A stretch of DNA of 64,000 nt, from contig NZ_BMNE01000004.1 of assembly GCF_014646295.1 (NCBI RefSeq), forward strand, positions 124,001-188,000. The letters run 5' to 3'. This DNA comes from Nocardia rhizosphaerihabitans (GTDB taxonomy: Bacteria; Actinomycetota; Actinomycetes; Mycobacteriales; Mycobacteriaceae). Position numbers and translations under genes: made by a program. Below are positions 58,952-64,000 of the stretch, in pieces. The notes below the pieces were generated by a model, which was not told the DNA's origin, made no database searches, and worked only from the letters and a program-made list of their open reading frames with translations. Each line of letters starts with the position of its first letter. Within the stretch, counting starts at the first letter, position 1.

Positions 58952-59989
58952 ATGAAATTCGGACTGCAACTCGGTTACTGGGGTGCGCAGCCGCCCGCCA
59001 ACGCCGGCGAGCTGGTCGTCGCGGCCGAGGAAACGGGGTTCGACGCGGTGTTCGCGGCCGAATCGTGGGGCTCGGACGCGTTCACTCCGCTGGCCTGGTG
59101 GGGGTCGTCGACCGAGCGGGTGCGCCTGGGTACTTCGGTCGCGCAGATGTCGGCCCGCACGCCCGCGGCGGCCGCGATGCACGCGCTCACCCTCGATCAC
59201 CTCAGCGGCGGCCGGGCCATCCTCGGCCTCGGCGTCTCCGGTCCGCAGGTGGTGGAGGGCTGGTATGGACAGCCGTTCGCCCAGCCGCTGCGCCGAACCC
59301 GCGAGTACGTCGACATCGTGCGCAAGGTGCTGGCCCGCGAGGCTCCGGTGACCTCCGACGGCAAGCACTACGGCCTGCCCTACACCGGTCCCGGAGCGAC
59401 CGGCCTGGGCAAGCCGCTCAAGCCGATCGTGCATCCGCTGCGCGCTGAGCTGCCGATCTGGCTGGGTGCCGAGGGTCCGAAGAACGTCGCCCAGACCGCC
59501 GAGATCGCCGACGGCTGGCTGGCGATCTACTACGCGCCGCGCCTGGCCGGCATGTACAACGAGTGGCTCGACGAGGGGTTCGCCCGGCCGGGCGCCCGGC
59601 GCAGCAGGGCCGATTTCGAGATCGCCGCGAGCGCCCAGGTGGTCGTCACCGACGATCCGGCGGGGGAGATCGAGCGGATGCGCTGGGTGACCTCGCTCTA
59701 CATCGGCGGCATGGGCGCGCCGGAGCTGAACTTCCACGCCCAGGTGTACAAGCGGATGGGCTACGGCAAGGAGGTCGACGAGATCTCCGCTCTCTTCCAG
59801 GCGGGCCGCAAGGCCGAGGCCGCCGCGGCGGTGCCCGACGAGCTGATCACCGACACCGCGATCTTCGGCGACGAGGCCCACGTGCGGTCGCGGTTGAAGG
59901 AATGGGAGGACGCGGGGGTGACGATGATGCTGATCTCGGTTTCCGATGTCGATCAGATGCGTCGGCTCCAAACCCTTGTATCCACCTAG
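58952..59989 (+). CDS. LLM-class F420-dependent oxidoreductase, Rv3520c-like
   Basis: A 345-residue luciferase-like protein: MKFGLQLGYWGAQPPANAGELVVAAEETGFDAVFAAESWGSDAFTPLAWWGSST, MHALTLDHLSGGRAILGLGVSGPQVVEGWYGQPFAQPLRRTREYV and ELPIWLGAEGPKNVAQTAEIADGWLAIYY. These are typical of F420 enzymes. Rv3520c is the neighbour of the Rv3521-3523 genes in M. tuberculosis, as here. Its stop codon is part of the next KstR operator. Confidence 0.86.
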   Translation: MKFGLQLGYWGAQPPANAGELVVAAEETGFDAVFAAESWGSDAFTPLAWWGSSTERVRLGTSVAQMSARTPAAAAMHALTLDHLSGGRAILGLGVSGPQVVEGWYGQPFAQPLRRTREYVDIVRKVLAREAPVTSDGKHYGLPYTGPGATGLGKPLKPIVHPLRAELPIWLGAEGPKNVAQTAEIADGWLAIYYAPRLAGMYNEWLDEGFARPGARRSRADFEIAASAQVVVTDDPAGEIERMRWVTSLYIGGMGAPELNFHAQVYKRMGYGKEVDEISALFQAGRKAEAAAAVPDELITDTAIFGDEAHVRSRLKEWEDAGVTMMLISVSDVDQMRRLQTLVST

Positions 59990-60000
59990 AACACGTTCTA
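59987..60000. promoter_or_regulatory. Perfect KstR palindrome (acyl-CoA synthetase)
   Basis: TAGAACACGTTCTA is both an exact consensus match and a perfect palindrome. Its first three bases are the TAG stop of the upstream oxidoreductase gene. It overlaps TAAATT (59999-60004), which ends seven bases before the downstream GTG. Confidence 0.88.
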
Positions 60001-60011
60001 AATTCGATGGG

Positions 60012-61547
60012 GTGAGCAGCCAGCAGACAACGGAAGTCCTCGGACTGTGGAATATCGCCGCGGCCGATCCCGAGCGGATCGCCGTCGTCGACCCGGACGG
60101 CAGGGAGATCACCTATCGAGAATTGGCCACTCTCGCCAACCGCTACGCCAACGGACTACGCGGCATCGGATTGCGCACCGGCGACGTGGTCGTCAGCATG
60201 CTGCACAACGGTGTGGAGGCGATCGCCGCGTACTTCGCCGCGTATCAGGCGGGCCTGTACATCGTCGCGGTGAACTGGCACCTCACCGCGCCCGAGATCG
60301 CCTACATCCTCGGCGACAGCGAGGCCTCGGCCTTCCTGGCCAGCGAACGGTTCGCCGCCACCGCCGCCGAGGCCGCCGACCTGGCCGAACTGCCCGCCGA
60401 AGCCCGGTTCTCGGCAGGCACCATCGACGGCTTCCGGCCGGTCTCCTGGCTCGGCGCCGCCGACACCGGCCGCCCGGACGAGCGTTCGGTCGGCGCGCCG
60501 ATGCTCTACACCTCGGGAACCACGGGGCGCCCCAAGGGCGTTCGCCGGCCGCTGACCGGCGCCGATCCCGATCAGGTCCCCGCGCCGAACAAGGCCTTCT
60601 TCGCCCTGTTCGAGCTCGCGCCCTACGACGACCACGTGCACATCTGCGGCTCGCCGCTCTATCACACGGCCGTGCTGAACTTCTCGACGATCTCGATCCA
60701 GATGGGCCACAAGCTCGTGCTCATGGACAAGTGGGATCCCGAGGACATGCTCGCGCTGATCGAGCGCCACAAGGTGACCCACAGTCACATGGTGCCCACC
60801 CAGTTCCATCGCCTGCTCGCCCTGCCCGAGGACGTGCGCGCCCGCTACGACGTGTCCTCGCTGCGCAGCATGGTGCACGGCGCGGCGCCGTGCCCGCAGC
60901 AGACCAAGCGGCAGATGCTCGACTGGTGGGGTCCGGTCGTCACCGAGTACTACGCCGCCACCGAGGGCGGCGGCACGGTGATCAACGGGACCGAGTGGCT
61001 GAACAAGCCCGGCTCGGTCGGCAAGGCCTGGCCGTGGTCGGTCATCAAGATCCTCGACGAGACCGACGGCACCGAATTGCCCGCGGGCAAAGAGGGCATG
61101 GTCTACATGAAGATGGGCGCGTCCAGCTTCGAGTACCACCACGCCAAGGAGAAGACCGAGGAGTCGCGCGTCGGTGACCTGTTCACCGTCGGCGACATCG
61201 GCTACCTCGACGAGGACGGCTACCTGTTCCTCTGCGACCGCCGCTCCGATCTGATCCTGTCCGGTGGCGTGAACATCTACCCGGCCGAGATCGAGGGCGT
61301 GCTGATGAGCCACCCGAAGGTGGCCGACGTGGCGGTTCTCGGTGTGCCCGACCCGGATTGGGGTCAGCAGGTCAAGGCGTTCGTGCAGCCGGTCGACGGT
61401 GCGACGGCCGACGACGCGCTCACCGCCGAGATCCTCGAGTTCGCGGCCGGTCAGCTCGCCAAGTACAAGCTGCCCCGCACGGTGGAATACCGTGCGGAGC
61501 TGCCCCGCGATCCCAACGGCAAGCTGTACAAGCGCCGCCTGCTCTGA
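60012..61547 (+). CDS. Acyl-CoA synthetase under KstR control
   Basis: A 511-residue ANL ligase: A3 MLYTSGTTGRPKGVRR, A5 EYYAATEGGGT, A7 FTVGDIGYLDEDGYLFLCDRRSDLILSGGVNIYPAEIEG and the C-terminal catalytic Lys in PRDPNGKLYKRRLL. KstR control and location argue for activation of a steroid side-chain acid. It does not carry the FadD19-type A3 sequence, so I leave it unnamed. GTG start at 60012, probably leaderless. Confidence 0.88.
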   Translation: MSSQQTTEVLGLWNIAAADPERIAVVDPDGREITYRELATLANRYANGLRGIGLRTGDVVVSMLHNGVEAIAAYFAAYQAGLYIVAVNWHLTAPEIAYILGDSEASAFLASERFAATAAEAADLAELPAEARFSAGTIDGFRPVSWLGAADTGRPDERSVGAPMLYTSGTTGRPKGVRRPLTGADPDQVPAPNKAFFALFELAPYDDHVHICGSPLYHTAVLNFSTISIQMGHKLVLMDKWDPEDMLALIERHKVTHSHMVPTQFHRLLALPEDVRARYDVSSLRSMVHGAAPCPQQTKRQMLDWWGPVVTEYYAATEGGGTVINGTEWLNKPGSVGKAWPWSVIKILDETDGTELPAGKEGMVYMKMGASSFEYHHAKEKTEESRVGDLFTVGDIGYLDEDGYLFLCDRRSDLILSGGVNIYPAEIEGVLMSHPKVADVAVLGVPDPDWGQQVKAFVQPVDGATADDALTAEILEFAAGQLAKYKLPRTVEYRAELPRDPNGKLYKRRLL

Positions 61548-61560
61548 AAGATGTTCCCGC

Positions 61561-62559
61561 TCAGACGGCTTCGCGCCACTCCGGCGCGAGCCCGAAGAGC
61601 GGGAACAACTTCTCGGTGTCGAGGAAGAAGTTCAGGCCCGAGATGGTGTCGCCCTCGAGCTCGAGCACGGTGATCGACCACGGCACCCATACGCCGGGCT
61701 CCCCGCTGGGCTTGTAGTGGCCGAAGGCGGGCAGCCCGTTGGCGCCTTCCAGCGGCACCATGCGCGAATTGCGGCACGCGCTGCCGGTGCTGAGCATGAA
61801 CGCGGCCACATTCTCCGGCCCGGAGATCCAGAGATCGAAGGGCGGCATCGACAGCGCCACATCGGCTTTCAGCAGCGTGGTGAGCGCGTCCATGTCGTAG
61901 GCCTCGAAGGCCTTCACGAAATCGTCGACCAACTTGCGCTGCTCGGGATCACTCTCGTCGAACCCGTCGGTGACGGTCGGCTGCACCTTGGACATGGTGG
62001 CGCGTGCCCGTTGCAGCGCGCTGTTCACCGACGCGGGCGACATCATCAGCGCCTCGGCGGTCTCACCCGCGGAGAAGCGCAGCACCTCGCGCATGATCAG
62101 GATGGCGCGCTGGGTGGCGGGCAGATGCTGGCAGGCCGCGACGAAGGCCAGGCGCAGGGTGTCCTTGGTCGAGGCGTGCTCGGCCGGATCGGCGCCGAAG
62201 GCGAGCCCGTTCGGGATCGGCTCGATCCACACGTAATCGGGCTGCGGTGCGGGCAGCGGCGAATCCGGGCGACCTGGTCCGTTGAGATCCATCGGCCGTG
62301 CCCGGCTCTGCGGACGATCGAGCATGTCCAGACAGATATTGGTGGCGATCTTGTACAGCCACGAGCGCAGGCTCGCGCGGCCCTCGAATGAATCGTAGGA
62401 GCGCCAGGCGCGGGTGAAGGTCTCCTGCACCGCGTCCTCGGCCTCGAACGAGGAGCCGAGCATGCGGTAGGCGTACGCGCACAATTCGCGCCGGTGAGTT
62501 TCGAATTCGGCCAGTACGTCGGGATCGGGGCCGGTGGTAGCGGTTGTGGCGTCGCTCAT
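61561..62559 (-). CDS. sigG: SigG-type ECF sigma factor with SnoaL domain
   Basis: A 332-residue sigma factor: region 2 (FETHRRELCAYAYRMLGSSFEAEDAVQETFTRAWRSYDSFEGRASLRSWLYKIATNICLD, about 19-78), region 4 (LPATQRAILIMREVLRFSAGETAEALMMSPASVNSALQRAR) and a C-terminal SnoaL-like domain (about 205-332) ending in FFLDTEKLFPLFGLAPEW. This matches the SigG/ECF class with a C-terminal NTF2 extension. It is divergent from a glyoxalase-fold gene. Confidence 0.85.
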   Translation of the reverse strand: MSDATTATTGPDPDVLAEFETHRRELCAYAYRMLGSSFEAEDAVQETFTRAWRSYDSFEGRASLRSWLYKIATNICLDMLDRPQSRARPMDLNGPGRPDSPLPAPQPDYVWIEPIPNGLAFGADPAEHASTKDTLRLAFVAACQHLPATQRAILIMREVLRFSAGETAEALMMSPASVNSALQRARATMSKVQPTVTDGFDESDPEQRKLVDDFVKAFEAYDMDALTTLLKADVALSMPPFDLWISGPENVAAFMLSTGSACRNSRMVPLEGANGLPAFGHYKPSGEPGVWVPWSITVLELEGDTISGLNFFLDTEKLFPLFGLAPEWREAV

Positions 62560-62709
62560 AGTTCCTCACGATGCCACAGGGGTCCGACAGCCGACAGAGG
62601 CGAAAACGGACCGGCGAGATTTGCGAACTTTGCCCGGCGCGATGAATTCCGGTGAGCCGTCGCGTCTACATGTTCGAGACCGCAACGACGCCACGAAAGG
62701 CTGACACCC

Positions 62710-63126
62710 ATGAGCAGCAAGATGATCTTCATCAACCTTCCCGTCGCCGACCTCGACCGCTCGAAGAGCTTCTACGAGGCGCTGGGCTGGAAGGTCAACG
62801 AGGACTTCACCGATCAGAACGCGTCGTGCATCGTCATCGACGACAACATCTGCCTGATGCTGCTGACCAAGCCGTTCTTCTCGACCTTCAGCACCCGCCC
62901 GATCGCCGACACGATCAATACCGCCGCCGCGGGCTACGCGCTCTCGCTGGCCAGCGCCGAGGAGGTCGACGCGCTGACCGACGCGGCCGTCGCCGCGGGC
63001 GCGACCGAGCAGACCAACGAGGACAAGCGCGCCCAGGAGGCCCAGGTGGGCATGCACGGCCGCACGTTCCTCGACCCCGACGGTCACCAGTGGGAGCCGT
63101 TCTACATGAACTACCCGGGCGCGTAG
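62710..63126 (+). CDS. VOC/glyoxalase-fold protein
   Basis: A 138-residue vicinal-oxygen-chelate protein: MIFINLPVADLDRSKSFYEALGWKVNEDF and HGRTFLDPDGHQWEPFYMNY at the end. It is of the type often annotated as glyoxalase/extradiol dioxygenase relative. ATG after GAAAGG. Such genes are reported targets of SigG in M. tuberculosis, and here the sigma gene is divergent 150 bp away. No enzymatic substrate can be inferred. Confidence 0.82.
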   Translation: MSSKMIFINLPVADLDRSKSFYEALGWKVNEDFTDQNASCIVIDDNICLMLLTKPFFSTFSTRPIADTINTAAAGYALSLASAEEVDALTDAAVAAGATEQTNEDKRAQEAQVGMHGRTFLDPDGHQWEPFYMNYPGA

Positions 63127-63135
63127 GCGCCCGGC

Positions 63136-63173
63136 CGAACAGGGCGCGAGGCCGATGGCTCGCGCCCTGTTCG
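63136..63173. terminator. Bidirectional terminator, 15-bp stem
   Basis: A perfect stem CGAACAGGGCGCGAG and its complement with an eight-base loop, between the convergent VOC and echA19 genes. Confidence 0.8.
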
Positions 63174-63179
63174 CGGTGA

Positions 63180-63962
63180 CTACTGCCCGGTGAAGTTCGG
63201 CTTGCGCTTCTCCGCGAAGGCGCGCGGCCCTTCCTTGGCATCGGCGGATCTGAACACCTCGATGCCGATCTTCGCCTCGATGGGGAACGCCTCGTTCTCC
63301 GGCATCGCCTCGGTCTCGCGCAGCGTGCGCAGCATCGCCTGGACGGCGAGCGGGCCGTTGTCGGCGATCTGGCCGGCCAGTGCCAAGGCCTTGTCGAGGG
63401 CGGTGCCGTCGGGGACCACGTGGCCGATCAGGCCGATCTCCTTGGCCTCGGCGGCAGTGATGTGCCGACCGGTCAGCAGCAGATCAGCGGCCACCGTGTA
63501 CGGGATCTGCCGAGCCAGCCGCACCGCGGAACCGCCGAGCGGGAACAGGCCCCAGCGCGCCTCGGAGACGCCGAACTTGGCGCTTTCCCCGGCCACGCGC
63601 AGGTCGGTGCCCTGCAGGATCTCGGTGCCACCGGCGATGGCCGGGCCCTCGACCGCCGCGATCAGCGGCTTGGCCAGTCGCCGCCCCTTCAGTAGCGCGG
63701 GGAGGTAGGCCGGGTCCCAGCTGCCCTCGGAGGCGGTGTCCCCCGGATGCTGCGAGCTCATCGCCTTCAGGTCCATCCCGGCGCAGAAGGCCCCGCCCGC
63801 GCCGGTCAGGATCGCGACGCGGATATCGGGATCGCTGTCCACCTGGTCCCAGGCATCGCGCATGATCGCCATCATCTCGCCCGAGAGGGCGTTGCGTGCC
63901 TCCGGCCGGTTCATGGTGACGATGAGGACGTGGTCTCGCTTCTCGACCAGACAGTGGGCCAT
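63180..63962 (-). CDS. echA19: EchA19: steroid enoyl-CoA hydratase
   Basis: A 260-residue crotonase: GGAFCAGMDLKAMSS and VEGPAIAGGTEILQGTDLRVAGESAKFGVSEARWGLFPLGGSAVRLARQIP (oxyanion segments), ending AFAEKRKPNFTGQ. EchA19 (Rv3516, 263 residues) hydrates steroid side-chain enoyl-CoA esters. ATG follows AGGAG by seven bases. The upstream partner gene lies outside the window. The name is by family resemblance and by steroid context. Confidence 0.83.
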   Translation of the reverse strand: MAHCLVEKRDHVLIVTMNRPEARNALSGEMMAIMRDAWDQVDSDPDIRVAILTGAGGAFCAGMDLKAMSSQHPGDTASEGSWDPAYLPALLKGRRLAKPLIAAVEGPAIAGGTEILQGTDLRVAGESAKFGVSEARWGLFPLGGSAVRLARQIPYTVAADLLLTGRHITAAEAKEIGLIGHVVPDGTALDKALALAGQIADNGPLAVQAMLRTLRETEAMPENEAFPIEAKIGIEVFRSADAKEGPRAFAEKRKPNFTGQ

Positions 63963-64000
63963 TCGATATCTCCTGACGTTCGAGCTCTGTCATGGCGCGC

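Noticed and set aside
60012..61547. Naming this ligase FadD17 or FadD19
   Set aside because: The A3 motif YTSGTTGRPKGVRR differs from the FadD19 type and order alone does not distinguish FadD17; a phylogeny is needed.
1..64000. CRISPR arrays, tRNA/rRNA genes, transposases, integrases, phage genes
   Set aside because: Looked for and not seen. The only repeats are short coding repeats and isolated inverted repeats.

Overview
The window is high-GC actinobacterial DNA. It has GTG starts, many ATGA/GTGA gene overlaps and strong third-position G/C. Gene content and order match the cholesterol catabolic region of Mycobacterium tuberculosis and Rhodococcus. An EspR-like regulator, an ImmA/IrrE peptidase, a seven-helix MAB_1171c-type membrane protein and an arcA-arcD pair make a Nocardiaceae genome, most likely Nocardia, the best guess (inference; no 16S or tRNA gene is present).

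Side chain and rings A/B (KstR regulon): 2-3397 is the end of the chsE2-chsH2-chsH1-ltp2 operon. 10596-13177 carries hsd4B and kstD, divergent from hsaE-hsaG-hsaF (13346-16129). 19439-22973 is hsaA-hsaD-hsaC-hsaB, divergent from kshA and a small four-cysteine protein (23168-24681). 51759-54350 holds fadA5 divergent from cyp125. 54418-61547 has a SnoaL protein, an F420-type oxidoreductase, ltp3, ltp4 and a double-DUF35 protein on the minus strand, divergent from a second F420-type oxidoreductase and an acyl-CoA synthetase. echA19 closes the window. Sites matching TnnAACnnGTTnnA, perfectly or with one or two end mismatches, lie in the control region of each complete KstR-type cluster whose control region is in the window.

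Rings C/D (KstR2 regulon): 27488-33239 is fadD3-ech-fadE31-fadE32-fadE33 (minus). 33295-37162 is fadE30-ipdF, then kstR2-fadA6 (plus). 42377-45979 is echA20-ipdA-ipdB-ipdC (minus). 46051-47885 carries two SDR genes (plus). Three operators sharing AGCAAnTGCTTGGT control these units, and each lies upstream of a TAnnnT box exactly six bases before a GTG start. That layout predicts leaderless transcripts.

Other blocks are interleaved. 3404-6235 has an acetyltransferase, a Nudix hydrolase, and a TetR regulator divergent from a ZapE/AFG1-like ATPase. 6365-10529 is a DUF4129-MoxR-DUF58 membrane cassette. 16235-19345 is an accessory stretch with three degraded genes (XRE, HxlR, ADP-ribosylglycohydrolase), a GNAT enzyme and a YdeI-like protein. 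24682-27360 has a DUF427 protein, an MFS transporter and a MarR regulator. 37308-42002 has a molybdopterin oxidoreductase, arcA and arcD. 48086-51393 has a Gly-Ser-Ala repeat secreted protein, an IrrE-type peptidase, a membrane protein and an EspR-like regulator. 61561-63126 has a SigG-type sigma factor divergent from a glyoxalase-fold protein. No rRNA, tRNA, CRISPR array, transposase or integrase was seen.
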